Assembly: GCA_900660155.1 (NCBI GenBank)
Contig: CABFPE010000545.1
Span: 332,971 to 396,970, forward strand
From: Hofstenia miamia
Taxonomy: Eukaryota; Xenacoelomorpha; Acoela; Hofsteniidae
DNA length: 64,000 nucleotides
Direction: 5' to 3'
Part shown: positions 10,859-22,094 of the stretch, one piece after another
Layout: each line of letters opens with the position of its first letter
Numbering within the stretch: position 1 is the first letter of the stretch
The notes under the pieces: model-generated
The model's database searches: none
Seen by the model: only the letters and a program-made list of their open reading frames with translations
What the model was told of the DNA's origin: nothing
Made by a program: the position numbers and the translations under genes

Positions 10859-13640
10859 TCAGGTAATGGATACAACCAATGGGAATACTGGAAAAAGGAA
10901 TGGGATTGTTGTATACTGCAAAGACATTTTCAATTCATGGGCTTTTATGAACCACATTATATCAGGTGTCAGCACCATATTTTCGATCAAGTCTTAAAGC
11001 ATATTATGCTGATATTGCGCTCAAAAATTACAGAAATTTTGATAGCTCAATTTGATCAGATGAGCATTGATTTAGAGGTAAACATTTCTTTAGATTTAAC
11101 CGATTTTAATGAATATATTGAAAATACTGTTTTCCAATTTTAGATAAAAAAATTACTTGAAGAGAAGATTGAATTTTTTATTCTTCTTAGTGCAGTCCTA
11201 CTAGGGGTGTGCGCGGGTCACTTGTACTTAACCCGTGACCCACCACGACCCATGGTAACTTGACCCGTGAAAAAGCTAACTTGAAAATTATTTTGTTAAG
11301 AAAAATACATGTAAAAAAAATGTCCATTTTTGAAAAGCAGTTGGGCTGAAATGGTATTTCATTAAATGCTTCTATAAAAAAAGTGAAATAAATTAATGAT
11401 TTACCCAGATACATTTCTTTAACTAGAATATGCCTAACATAAAAACTAATTTTGATGTAAGGTTAACAATCAATTCGAAAAAAAAGATTTGTTTGGTTTG
11501 GACCAAATTAGCAGAATACTATATTTTTTGTGTCCCCTTCAAATAATTTTTGTTATAAGTCTAGTACACATAACACAATTTTTGAAACTGAATTCACTTT
11601 TGTTCTGAATTTGTCAAAACAACTATAGTAGAGTGATCGAAACTGCAAACTCTGCACATTCATGATCTTTAAAAAGTGTAAGTTTGCGATGTAACAATTG
11701 GCAGAAAATATCAACTTAGAAGTTTGCAAAATATTGGAAGGACTACCATATCTATAACATTCATTATGCGCAAGCAACATCGACGTGAGCAAAGAATTTT
11801 TAATAAACATTGTAGATGCTGTCTGTAAAATAAACCAGTATAACCCTTAAATCCATAAGTCCTACGGTGAAAATTAATTTTATAATTTTATACGATGCCA
11901 TTGTAAAGTTTAAAAATTTAAGTCATGTATTTCGACTCAATTTATTTTTTATAGAATTCACTGCATTTGGATAGATTTGTGTGCACTGTTGCGTAATAGT
12001 AAAGTTTTTCTGAAACCCTGTCCGCTTTTTCCAATATCTTAGGCCAAGTTCAGGCCTACTTGACCTAGTTCATGCTCGTCCTTGCGCAGATGCCCCCAAC
12101 ATTAAAAGTAGCTTTAGCTAATTGAAATTAATGTATTTCATGAAAATTGATCGATAATTGGCATTTTATCGGATTTTGAATATTTATCAAACTTCATTTG
12201 ATTGCATATAGGGTGGGGGGCGGCAAATAATGATTCAAATATCGCGATTTTTGAAACCTTGTCACTTTATCTGATCCGTGCAGCTCGAATATTATATTTT
12301 GAATAATCTTAATATTCGAAGGAGTAGTTTAAAACTGCATTAAAAAATAGCATGTTTATGCAAAGCTATATTTGTTTTGCAAAAGCAGATTTTGGGAATC
12401 AATATTTCCCCTAGGTCTATGATGAGCTAAATCTGATCTACACCAATTTTAAAAAATATACAAGCAATTGATTATCAATCACTGCAAAACTTGTTTTGGT
12501 ATTTAGTTTCTTCTATCTAGAAGTCGATCTAAAGTCATTGCATCAACAGCTAAACGAATTTAAACTGTGATTTTAATTATCCAATAACATAAATTTTGCC
12601 AAGATAACTTCTTGATCCCTTTGCTTACTGTGGATCTTGTGGTCATTTGCGAATGTAATTTTGAGGTATTGTAAACATTAAATTGAAAAATTTTGCGCCT
12701 CTAGTTAAGTGAATATTAAGTAAAAATTCTCAAAAAATACAAGCATCCAGATAACCTCAAAATAGGTTTTCTAAAAAACATGCATGAAACCACTAGTTCT
12801 CAATTTTTTACATACTGTGCTAAAATTAGCATTGCAAGCTGTACACAAAGCAGATATATTCACCAGCAAAGTGCCTTATGCATCAAGTTTACAGGCGTAC
12901 ATACAATTTCTCACCCTGGTTTGATGAACGTATTACTTGAAGCCACAGTAAGCGATGCATTGCTAAAATGGCAGATAGATAGCTCTTGGGTTAACATTCC
13001 ACATATCATTATGTTATCACTCAGACAGCCGCAATCAAGTAAAGTATTCAACATTGAAAAAGGAATTATTACACAGAGGATCATCGTTACCACCATCCCC
13101 TTATATATTATAAAATTGCTTAAATCAATGGCCTAATTTTGTAAAGGGTCAACTTCTTTTTGTTTCAGAATGTTGGATAAGTTGAACGGAGTTGGTAACC
13201 AAATTCTATGTAGCAACAAAGCATCATTTATTGTATATTAAAGTGAAATATAAATCTTTGTTTTAGTCTGGTTTCAGTAAACTTTGCTTTGAAGGTTTTA
13301 TTGGTGGTCAGTTGGGCTTCAAAAATTGAACCAATTAAATAATTTCTATTTTAAGATACCGTTAGGCTGGATCTGCCAGTAGTTTCAGCTGTTTATTGGT
13401 AGTAATGAAATTCAACTGGAATTTTACCAAAAATTGCAATATAATAAACATTTTTTTAATTGTTAGATTTAAAAATTCAGAGAAATGTGTATCCGAATTT
13501 TTTAAAATAACAATATGATCTGAATTTTATCTTCCTGTGCTTTTTCATTCGGATCATTGATCGCAGGTGTATCGTAATGATTACTTCCACACGCTTCACT
13601 ACATCATAGAATCGCATAGATCAAGCCAAAGTAGGTCTGT
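10859..13640. other. AT-rich stretch with no recognised gene
   Basis: Two frames of moderate length (10859-11143 plus, 12780-13136 plus) resemble no family I know and lack supporting context. The area around 11208-11270 contains GGGTCA/TGACCC repeats like the edge of a decayed hAT element. Confidence 0.4.
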
Positions 13641-13642
13641 TG

Positions 13643-13808
13643 TCAGAGAATAAGACCAGTACTGTAATATCTCAAACTGTATTCTAAAAGTTTACTAGCT
13701 GCAAGTGAATGCACATTTCCTTCTTGAATAAGTTGCAAGTTGTTGATGTATATCCTTTCAGCATTGTCTTCTACAGTTTCTTCTTTGCCCTCTAAGTAGT
13801 CTTCAAAC
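13643..13808 (-). CDS. Candidate terminal exon of an unrecognised gene
   Basis: An acceptor-like TTGTAG precedes an acidic, protein-like frame starting FEDYLEGKEETVEDNAE and containing IYINNLQLIQ and HSLAASKLLEYS before a stop. The composition is more like a real exon than the surrounding AT-rich noise. Other exon-like pieces on the same strand follow at 14.8-15.4 kb and 18.6-18.9 kb. I do not recognise the protein. It could be the last coding exon of a host gene or part of a decayed one. Confidence 0.35.
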
Positions 13809-13840
13809 CTACAACGTTGTTCACAATTTTTTTTCGAATT

Positions 13841-14008
13841 TAATGAGGTTGTCAGCAAAAGTTGGTGAACGCAAAAAAAAACTTTGTTGTCAACAAAGTT
13901 TTCAAAGTTAAATCTATTCTAATTGGCTGACAACTTTTGGCGAAATAATGAGGTTGAAAACAAGGTTTCAAGTGTGAACGCAAAAAACCTTTGTTGTGAA
14001 CTTTTCAA
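13841..14008. repeat. Tandem pair of about 105-base units with a perfect palindrome
   Basis: TAATGAGGTTG starts both at 13841 and 13946. Each unit continues to GTGAACGCAAAAAA and TTTGTTGT. The first unit contains AAAACTTTGTTG followed, after one base, by its exact complement (13878-13902). It may be the remains of a MITE. Confidence 0.55.
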
Positions 14009-14799
14009 AAAATTTTTTTAGTATTATCATGAATAATAAAATAGGTAGCTTATGCTGTAAATTTATTACTTCCGGTGGAAATGCAAGGATCACCATTAAT
14101 TTAACCCTTATTGTGTATGATCCATTTTGTGAATTATTCACTCTCCAGATAATTTTTTATTTACACAATTAATAAGCATGTGATCTATTGATCAATAAAG
14201 GAACGCAATTGATAGAGCTCATTGAAGAACAGCATTGTTTATGAAATGTAAGCATTGATAGCAATGACAATAAAAACCTACACAGTTAAAGAGTACACCA
14301 ATAGTTGCTTTTTGACAATACAGAAGATAAATTAAATCCCCAAAAGCCTGATGACAAACAAAAATTTGCTGGTTAAAATTTACTTATCAATCATTAGCAG
14401 GTGAATATAGTTACTGTTTTTTTGGTAAATAAACAGTCATTTTAGAATACGAATAAGTTATATTGTTTTTGAAAATTTTAAATGAATGTAAATAAAAGTT
14501 GTGAATAAAGTTGTAGGTCTGAATGTAATAAAACTTTGTTGTGATTCTCTTGAGTTGTTTATACAGTTTCTTTTCTCTGACATAGAGTCACTACTTTCAG
14601 TTTCCTTGTTACTCTCCATGTTGGTAGAATCAGGCGTGTACACAGTAGCTTGGGTAGTATACATCGGAGATTTTCTTTTTAGATGATCACTTTTAACTTT
14701 GAGAGTTCGACCTCCTTTGGGAATAAGTTTTTCCAATTGTTGGTCTTCACAGTCTAGAGCTTTTCCCAGAAAACTGAGGACAAACTTTATTGACGTAAT

Positions 14800-15022
14800 T
14801 GTACATTCCTTTGTTTCCGCATTTGAATTTTCTCCATAGTAGATTTAACGCCAACATGCTTTCCCTGGTTTCTGTAAAAAATTTTCATTATTGCAACTGT
14901 GACATTATCACCATTCTCCTCATAAATATATTCCGATATTTTGAATTGAGATTCCAGGGGGTGTTGCACCATTGCTATTCTTTCCTCTTCAGCTATGTTC
15001 CATCTCGTGATAGGCCATTGCC
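14800..15022 (-). CDS. Candidate internal exon of an unrecognised gene
   Basis: After an AG acceptor the frame reads QWPITRWNIAEEERIAMV, then HPLESQFKISEYIYEENG and VTVAIMKIFYRNQGKH, ending in a basic stretch near a GTACAA that could be a donor. The residue mix looks like a folded protein. It shares strand and spacing with candidate pieces at 13.6, 15.1 and 15.3 kb. No family is recognised. One gene with these as exons is inference only. Confidence 0.4.
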
Positions 15023-15079
15023 TCAACACATATTTTTTTCAGTGTCAATGTCTTCTATCAATTCTAGTGTTATTTATGA

Positions 15080-15165
15080 TGACGAGAGAAGTTCTTCTCT
15101 ATAAAGAATTCTTCTGGAGTCCTTAATCTTTCTTCAAATGTTGTAATTGCTAACACTAATGTATC
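15080..15165 (-). CDS. Candidate short exon of an unrecognised gene
   Basis: The minus-strand frame reads DTLVLAITTFEERLRTPEEF and continues FIEKNFSRHH before a stop. It is protein-like and lies between the other candidate exons, but the splice sites are not clear. Confidence 0.3.
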
Positions 15166-15232
15166 ATTGGATTAGCATTCTTATGCATAACAGGCCATTT
15201 ATTACAGAATAAATTTTAATGTTGTCATACTC

Positions 15233-15329
15233 GTGGTTTCCCAAATCCCACAATACAATTTTGTAGATTTTCCAAGATTATCTGTAAATCTGAGTCGCAA
15301 CCGCCTAGCTTATTGGATGATATCACCTA
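15233..15329 (-). CDS. Candidate short exon of an unrecognised gene
   Basis: TTTTAG precedes a 96-base open stretch reading VISSNKLGGCDSDLQIILEN and then LQNCIVGFGKPR, ending at a GTATGA donor-like site. A further acidic piece just upstream (DILVEEEDDGEEEF) ends at the LINE junction near 15.43 kb. Confidence 0.32.
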
Positions 15330-15431
15330 AAATTCTTCCTCCCCATCATCCTCTTCCTCCACCAAAATATCACATGTCTTTAAGTTGTCAAAAAATGTCT
15401 GGTTCTATCTTTAGCTTGTTCTGAAAATAAA

Positions 15432-18080
15432 GATTTAATGCTACTTTTAGACTGGAACCTAAATTACTTTAACACTAATGAACAGTGCAAAATTGACCTA
15501 ATATTAAATGCTTTCAACTTAAAATTGGCTAACGCAACACTGGCGACTAGAATCACATCATCAAGTACCACGCTAATTGATTACATTGTGCTCGCCGAAA
15601 CAAATAATGCATCATATAGTTTTTACTCATCTGAATGCCCTTTTTCTGACCACTGCATTACATGTATTGAGTTTTCTAAATCTGAATCGTCTTCGAATAA
15701 TGTCACAAAGTGGATAAAAATCCGTGAAAATAGTACTGAAAATATTAACAATCTTAAATCGGCAATTTCTTCAGAAAACTGGCTTCCTGTGTATACTGCC
15801 CCAAATGCAAACACAATGTTGATACATTTTTTAGAAATTTTTGAATTTTATGTAAATAAATTTTGTCCAGAAAAGAAAATTATGATTAAATCAAATCATA
15901 CAAGCATTTCGCACACATCTACGCATAGTAAACCATGGATAAATGAATTTTGCAAAACATTGATTCGTGAAAAAAATATCGCATATAGAATATTTAGAAC
16001 TTCCAAAACTCATAGAAATTTTGTTGCATATAAAAAAGCTAGAAATTTATCCAATATTGCAAATCGCAAGGCGTTCAATGAATACATTAGAAATGAATAC
16101 GCTCGTTTGCCAAATCAAAAGTCAAAGTGGAAACTTATTCATGATATCAGTAATAGTAAGAAATCTAAATCAAATTGTATTAATTCTATCAAAAATGAAA
16201 CTGGGAAAATCATCACAGATACCTATGAAATTTCTAACGAATTAAATCAGACTTTTATTAACCTAGGAAAATACAATGGTCCAACTGTTAAGTATGAAAA
16301 TAATTCGCCTAAATTTTTTCAATCCGAATTTTCTTTCCGTTTTACAACAGGTTTAGAAACATTAAAAGCAATTCACAAGCTTAAGTCCAACAAATCAAGT
16401 GGGCCTTCCAACATTCCTTCATGGGCACTTAAAGTCACTGCACATACGATTGCTAGTCCCTTAAATTATATATTTAACGAATGCATACGAAATAATTACT
16501 TTCCGGATTACTTAAAAACTGCTCATGTTACTCCCATTTTTAAGAAAAACGATCCTGTACTTGCGAAAAATTATAGGCCAATTTCGATAACATCTCCAAT
16601 AAGCAAAATATTCGAGAGATTATTGCACGATCAAATAACAGAACACCTAAATAAATATAATCTTTTGTCAAATACTCAATTTGGATTTCGAAAAAATTTT
16701 TCAACTTCTGATGCACTTTTAAAAGCTACAGAGAACTGGAGATCTTCACTTGATGCAAATAAATTCGTTGCTATTGCTTGCTTAGACCTTTCTAAAGCTT
16801 TCGATTCTATTAATCATAGCATACTTATAGAAAAATTATCACATATGGGATTTTCTTATAATAGCAGAAATTTGTTAACTAGTTATTTGAAGCATAGATA
16901 TCAGAGAGTAAAGATTAGCGATGTTTTTTCAGATTGGCTACCTGTTAATAATGGTGTTCCTCAAGGAACAATTCTTGGTCCCCTTCTTTTCAGTATATAC
17001 GTAAACGATATGCATATGACAACTGATTGTAATTTAATTCAATACGCCGATGATACATGCATATTCAGCGATAATAAATCCATGCACATGGCAATTGAAT
17101 CGATAGCATTAAATTGTAACAAATTATGTACGTATTTCAGGATGCACAGGTTGCTTATAAATGAAGATAAAACTGAATTTTGTATTTTACAGCCCACTAA
17201 ATATACTCACGATGTTTCAGCCTTAACCCTTAATGTCAATAATATTAGCATCCCGACTGTAGATAATTTCAAGTACCTAGGAGTAATTTTTGATTCTAAG
17301 CTAAATTTTGAATCTCACATTAATGCAATAGTTCGAAAATTAGCCATTGGTATAAGAAACATGTCAATGATAGTAATGCAATTACCAGCTTGTGCAATAA
17401 TTCAATTTTTTCATGCATTTATAATGAGTCATCTAAATTATGCAAATATATTATTCACTGATATAAAAGATGCTTTTTTCAAGAAACTTGATGTGCAATT
17501 AAAATGGGCACTTAATGTCTCAAAGAAAAATTCCGCCAGAACTAAAGACTACATTTCCAAATCAATCCTTTTTCCAAGACAGCTTGTCATTTTGAATACT
17601 ATGTTGACATTTTTTAAACTCATCAAGAACTTACCACTTTATAATACGATTTCAATGCCTGGTTTTATTCATAAACAAAACTCCAGATCAAAACATTTTT
17701 CCTGCATTAAGTACAGAAAAAAAGTCTTGAAAGAATCATTTATTAATACCGCTATCAGAACATGGAATTCATTACCTAAAGAGATAAAGAATATTGAAAA
17801 ACTAAGAGCTTTTAAGAAACAAATTAAAATTTATCTTAAGCAAAAGTATATCTCAGGACAATCATGGCTAGGATACAAATTCTACAACAATGATTACTCA
17901 ACAACCCGTACTTGAAATCTCCTAGTAATTTCTCCCTAGCCTGTTAGATTTATTGTATAGTATGCTTTGCTTTTGTATGTATCTGTATGTATGTTGGTAT
18001 ATTTTTGACGCTATTCAGATAAATTATCAGTTTTTAATTGTCAATATTTATCTGAATAAAGAATATCTTATCTTATCTTT
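15432..18080 (+). mobile_element. 5'-truncated CR1/Jockey-type LINE with (TCTTA)n tail
   Basis: It starts within the endonuclease domain and runs through reverse transcriptase to a 3' end of GACGCTATTCAGATAAATTATC followed by CTGAATAAAGA and a TCTTA repeat. The same 3' end recurs in the decayed copy at 47.5-48.9 kb. A cousin with CTGAATAAAGATTTCTTG lies at the window end. It splits the cluster of exon-like fragments on the minus strand. No clear target duplication was seen. Confidence 0.85.
15438..17915 (+). CDS. LINE ORF2: partial endonuclease and complete reverse transcriptase
   Basis: An uninterrupted frame of 825 residues. The first part is the C-terminal third of an AP-type endonuclease (LLLDWNLNYF; then FSDHCI, the SDH motif). 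The reverse transcriptase follows, with SSGPSNIPSWALK, YRPISITSPISKIFERL, FGFRKNFST, LDLSKAFDSINH, GVPQGTILGPLLFSIYVND and the catalytic QYADDTCIF, then KYLGVIFD. The C-terminal tail carries INTAIRTWNSLPKEIK, common in these LINEs. The native start is lost through 5' truncation, so the listed ATG is only the first in frame. It encodes the copying enzyme but cannot move on its own without the rest of the endonuclease. Confidence 0.88.
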   Translation: MLLLDWNLNYFNTNEQCKIDLILNAFNLKLANATLATRITSSSTTLIDYIVLAETNNASYSFYSSECPFSDHCITCIEFSKSESSSNNVTKWIKIRENSTENINNLKSAISSENWLPVYTAPNANTMLIHFLEIFEFYVNKFCPEKKIMIKSNHTSISHTSTHSKPWINEFCKTLIREKNIAYRIFRTSKTHRNFVAYKKARNLSNIANRKAFNEYIRNEYARLPNQKSKWKLIHDISNSKKSKSNCINSIKNETGKIITDTYEISNELNQTFINLGKYNGPTVKYENNSPKFFQSEFSFRFTTGLETLKAIHKLKSNKSSGPSNIPSWALKVTAHTIASPLNYIFNECIRNNYFPDYLKTAHVTPIFKKNDPVLAKNYRPISITSPISKIFERLLHDQITEHLNKYNLLSNTQFGFRKNFSTSDALLKATENWRSSLDANKFVAIACLDLSKAFDSINHSILIEKLSHMGFSYNSRNLLTSYLKHRYQRVKISDVFSDWLPVNNGVPQGTILGPLLFSIYVNDMHMTTDCNLIQYADDTCIFSDNKSMHMAIESIALNCNKLCTYFRMHRLLINEDKTEFCILQPTKYTHDVSALTLNVNNISIPTVDNFKYLGVIFDSKLNFESHINAIVRKLAIGIRNMSMIVMQLPACAIIQFFHAFIMSHLNYANILFTDIKDAFFKKLDVQLKWALNVSKKNSARTKDYISKSILFPRQLVILNTMLTFFKLIKNLPLYNTISMPGFIHKQNSRSKHFSCIKYRKKVLKESFINTAIRTWNSLPKEIKNIEKLRAFKKQIKIYLKQKYISGQSWLGYKFYNNDYSTTRT

Positions 18081-18572
18081 GCAAAAATACCAAATTTCCC
18101 TTTGATTTTTACATACTAATTCAATATTTTACAATGCAATATACAAATTTTGAAAATAAAAATTTCGTCTAATGGGACATTGCCTATGTTTCCATTGAAC
18201 AGTTAGGACATCACTTATTTTTCCACAGTATATAAATATTTCAAAGGCTAAATTTCACTAGATATCACTGGTTTTTCCATTTTATTTAGCTTTTACATAA
18301 ATCTACAGTTCAAATACTATATGTAGGCAAGCATAACTCCAAAATACCAAAAATGTGACATCACTGGTTTTTCCCCTGTGGTCTTCATATATATATATAT
18401 ACAACAACGAAAAGAAAAGAGATTACCACACTTTATAATAGTATAGAGGGATCATCCTACAAATTGTCGTCGTCTGTGCTCCGTGTCTCTGATTGGCACG
18501 ACTAAATAGCTTGAAACCCTTAGGTGATTAGCCACATTAGGAATAATATGTGCCTTTGGCTCATTTTTAAAC

Positions 18573-18905
18573 GAAATAATTTTAAACTGTGATGTAATAG
18601 TAACTCAAAAGCATCTGTCGACACGCCAATGTTCATGATTTCTACACAGCAACGTTCAAATATTTCCAGGGCAGCAGTAATCTAGTACACTACCAATGAT
18701 GTCTTGATCTACCAGGATGAGTTTTGATTTGGAGCAAATGTTTGAGAGATTTGAGGGCTATCATTCTACTGCCGACATTACACTTCATGCTTAAGTTATG
18801 TTTGCTCTCCTTGAGATTGTTTTGTAATGAAAAACACAAGACATTTACTTCAGTGGATTGGTTTAGACGAAGTAAATTTGCAAGCATAGTTGTAAGCGAA
18901 TCGAA
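18573..18905 (-). pseudogene. Protein-like fragments of an unrecognised gene, frame-shifted
   Basis: On the minus strand one frame reads STEVNVLCFSLQNNLKESK and GSRMIALKSLKHLLQ. A second frame continues ILVDQDIIGSVLD, and a third reads ITAALEIFERCCVEIMNIG and STDAFELLLHHSLKLF. The pieces overlap or abut within 30 bases, too close for introns, so frameshifts are likely and the copy may be decayed. The strand matches the exon-like pieces at 13.6-15.4 kb, beyond the LINE. The family is unknown to me. Confidence 0.4.
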
Positions 18906-19031
18906 AATAATTTAACCCAATCGACCTATATAGAATTGCTTAAATTGTCACTCGACCCGACCACCATAAATTTGCTAATATTTGGCTCAGACTGATACTA
19001 AATTAACCTTCTGACCCAAACCCATTGAAGC

Positions 19032-19470
19032 GTGCCGTGGACAAATTCTGATTATGAAAAATCTTTAAAAAAACCCGGCAGTTCAAGGTTAAACAGCCTT
19101 TTTACTGGAATTTATAGAAAGGCAACTGATACAAGATTAATATCAAATTTCAATTCATATTCACCGATAGCATACAAAATAGCACTAATTAATATAGAGC
19201 TAAAATCAATGATGAAAATGTCCGGCAAGTCCAATTTTATGTATGAAATTAACTACATCTGTTGCGAGGACTATGGTAAACAACTATACAAAAGAATAAA
19301 ACATCACACATAAAATCAACAATATCAACACCTAAATATATGGATTAAATTATAATATCAAAATTTTATGATCTGATATCCCCAAGTATTTAAAAATAAT
19401 CGAAAGTATGTATGCAACCAAGTCTAAACACCAAAGATGACATATTATATACGCTAATATATTATATGGT
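19032..19470 (+). mobile_element. Penelope-like element relic
   Basis: The frame 19032-19313 contains SLFTGIYRKATDTRLI and AYKIALINI, the conserved C-terminal end of Penelope reverse transcriptase, then CCEDYGKQLYKRIKHH, a decayed GIY-YIG endonuclease entry. In another frame MQPSLNTKDDILY follows near 19.42 kb, like the end of the 3.96-kb copy. At least two frame changes separate the parts. Confidence 0.6.
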
Positions 19471-19532
19471 GACATTGCAAATATAGGAGACATATACCTT
19501 GTCTAATGTTTTAGCTAAAATCGCTAAAGATC

Positions 19533-19653
19533 CTTAGGCTAAGGTTAGACTATGTGATTGGTCACGCGTGATAAGGCAATTTTTGGTAGAATCGCACGTC
19601 TAATCACCCGAGATTTTGTAACTGCTCTTGTTACCAATCGCATAATCTAACCA
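19533..19653. mobile_element. Small palindromic MITE, copy 2
   Basis: Inverted repeat ends (CTTAGGCTAAGGTTAGAC against TAATCTAACC). It matches copy 1 at 4811-4937 in the opposite orientation. Confidence 0.62.
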
Positions 19654-20350
19654 AATTCGTTCAGAGTAACATTTCGAATATTCTAGAAAAATGTGAGATA
19701 ATTTAAATAAGATGATAATGTTAAATTGTATTATTATTTTCAAATAATGATGTTACGTAATGGGAATTTATATACATATGGGAACAATTATGGGCTGATT
19801 ATTTCACAAGGTATGCACTTAAGTTGGGCCACATGATTTGTAAGTTTCGGTTTAGCCATACATGTTTATTTAAAATTTTCTTGTTAAATGAAAATTCTAA
19901 GGAAAAAACTTTTTTAAATTTGTTTTTGTAATATAAGTTCTACAAGCTATATAACTATATAATAGAATAGGTTCATTAAATGAGTTTATGTAATCATTTA
20001 TACGAGTTAAGAATCCGAAATTCATGGGTCACTGATGATATAAATTTATGATCATTTTGAAATCAATGAAAATTTTCATTCTGTAAAAAGTGTTTGTACA
20101 TGTGCTTCAGAAACATTAACAAAACCACATAAATTTTACAATTGTAAAAATAAATAGTATTTTTATTGGTATACCTTAAATACAAAAACAAATGAACTAA
20201 ACAGTTTTAGAAGACGTACATAACATTCTAAAATTCGAAAGCTGGGAATTTTGAATCGCTTGCATTTTGAACTTCAGCAAGAAAGAAAACTGTACCCGCT
20301 AAGCCTAAATTACAATCCATTAATATAAACACCATTGACCTATATAATAT

Positions 20351-20352
20351 AA

Positions 20353-20383
<31 letters not shown>

Positions 20384-20385
20384 TT
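20351..20385. repeat. Poly-A and (TA)n low-complexity tract
   Basis: A run of A followed by about ten TA units. Confidence 0.9.
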
Positions 20386-20417
20386 CTTAGTTCAATACGT
20401 GTTAAAAATATTACAGA

Positions 20418-21500
20418 TTGGGTCACAAATCCATAAAGCACTTTTTGAGCAATATCGAAGGAATACCATCTGAACCAAAAGACATGGATAACTTCGCGTT
20501 ACTCAATAAATTAAATATTTCCATAAGCGTGACTAGTGGTAGCCATTTATTATCATCTACTATCTCACTAAGATCAGGCGCACTGAAATTATTCATATTA
20601 CTTGCGAACGAATTAGCTAAGTTGTTTAAAGATTCCTGGGTCTTTGGAAAGTAACTGATCAAGCTTATTAGGCACCTTTTTGTTGTGATGCATATTGTGG
20701 ATACGCCGAGGATCTCTATCCTTACATGCTCGCTTATAAAATAACTTCTTCACCTCAGCCGAAATCTTCTTGCAAAGGTGTTTGTAGATCACACTATCAG
20801 TTCTTGAATGACGAAGAAGACGCTTTTGTTCGAGTTCACTGATCACCATTGATAACCATTTTGGATTATTATTATTATCATGCTTAACGGATGAGGAAGG
20901 AATGATACGCATAGCAAAGAAGATTGCCTCGTAGAAATAATTCAGCTTGTCATTTATGTCAGAAGTATTGTATAAATAAGAGAAGTCAATAGAATCGAGT
21001 TCACTTAAAAACAAATTAATATTACTACCCCTGAGGTCCATAACATTGCATCAAGAAATCTCAGCACAATGATTAATAACAGGCTTCATTAAAAGCTGAC
21101 GATGAGCAGGTTTTCAAAGAGAGGCGGCAGTAAGTCTGGTGATTTATAAGACCAAAAAATATCATGATCCATGAGAAATAAATCCAAAACTGTTAGGGAA
21201 TGTATTGGGAGCTGTGACTTTGCAAAAAAGATTTAAAGAATCCTCAAGATCAGAGCGCTGAGCTAATAAAACTATTGAAATCTCGACAGATATCTAGGTT
21301 TGAGTCAAAGTTAAGATTGCGAAAGGGAATCGATTTGTTCAAGTAAAGAGTTGACTATTGATAGCTCCCATAATGCACTTTAAATAGTGAAAAGTCCGAA
21401 TGTAAATGATCACATTTACGGATGAAAGATTGACTAATAAGCAGATAATAGATTCAAACCTTCAAAAAGTGAGAACGGCCGATCAGGATTTCCTTTGTGA
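20418..21500 (-). mobile_element. LINE relic (endonuclease to start of reverse transcriptase)
   Basis: On the minus strand the frame 20613-21041 encodes the linker between endonuclease and reverse transcriptase (NPKWLSMVISELEQKRLLRH, FYKRACKDRDPRRIH). The next frame (20423-20662) contains GSDGIPSILLKKCFMD, the start of the polymerase. Upstream, to about 21.5 kb, endonuclease-like pieces (DHDIFW) remain in several frames. The rest of the polymerase is missing at the 20.4-kb side, where a (TA)n tract begins. Confidence 0.7.
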
Positions 21501-21815
21501 TTCTGGTAGTCGAGACACCATTCAGCGAACTAAACAACTACAGTAATATATTAAAAATATCCATTGCAAATATGGCCTTTTTTGCAACACATATATATAT
21601 AAATAGAGATGGGAATCAATGGGCTGATGTTTAATAAAATTCAACCTAGATGGATTGTGGGTTTATATATAAGAGCAAAATTTGCGTCCGTTTAGAAAAA
21701 AATTAAATTTGAGTTGCACTTTGAATGACAGAGCAGCTTTGATGCTGTGTGATTTTTCCTTGCACTAATTTAATTTTTCTATGGTATACAACAAGTTTAT
21801 AAAAATATATGAGCA

Positions 21816-22094
21816 AGGCGCGGCTTTAGGGGGGAGGCACCCGGGTGCCAGTGCCCCCCTTTCTGGGGATTCTTAGTTTTTTATAAAAGTGTCTTCCTCA
21901 AATATTTTTTATGTTGATGTTTGCATCCGACAATTTAAGTTGAGCAATTCATTAATTTGGACATTTAGAGGTTACATTTTACAATGAAGTTCTCTTTTGG
22001 AGTTATTTTTGTTTAATTCCATTTTAGTTTAAGTTTTCTTGAAACAAAATTGGATGGTGCCCCCCCTGTTTTAAAAATCTTAAAGCTGCGCCTA
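21816..22094. mobile_element. Short hAT-type MITE
   Basis: The 279-base unit begins AGGCGCGGCTTTAGGGGGG and ends with the inverted form, GGGGGG near 22065 through TAAAGCTGCGCCTA. It is flanked by ATATGAGCA at both ends (21807-21815 and 22095-22103), an 8-9 base target duplication. Non-coding. Confidence 0.82.

Noticed and set aside
10685-11143. 152-residue plus-strand frame
   Set aside because: Its first third is the right arm and loop of the hairpin. The remainder has no recognisable family, so a gene call is not supported.
11208-12100. Possible hAT element with GGGTCA-rich left edge and TGCGCAGATGCCCCC right edge
   Set aside because: The ends align poorly and no target duplication is visible.
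12780-13136. 118-residue plus-strand frame
   Set aside because: No recognised motif, no splice context and no neighbouring coding pieces. Kept only as a remark on the region.
15233-15424. Plus-strand 63-residue frame in front of the LINE
   Set aside because: It ends before the LINE junction and does not resemble LINE ORF1. The minus strand of the same bases looks more like exon sequence.
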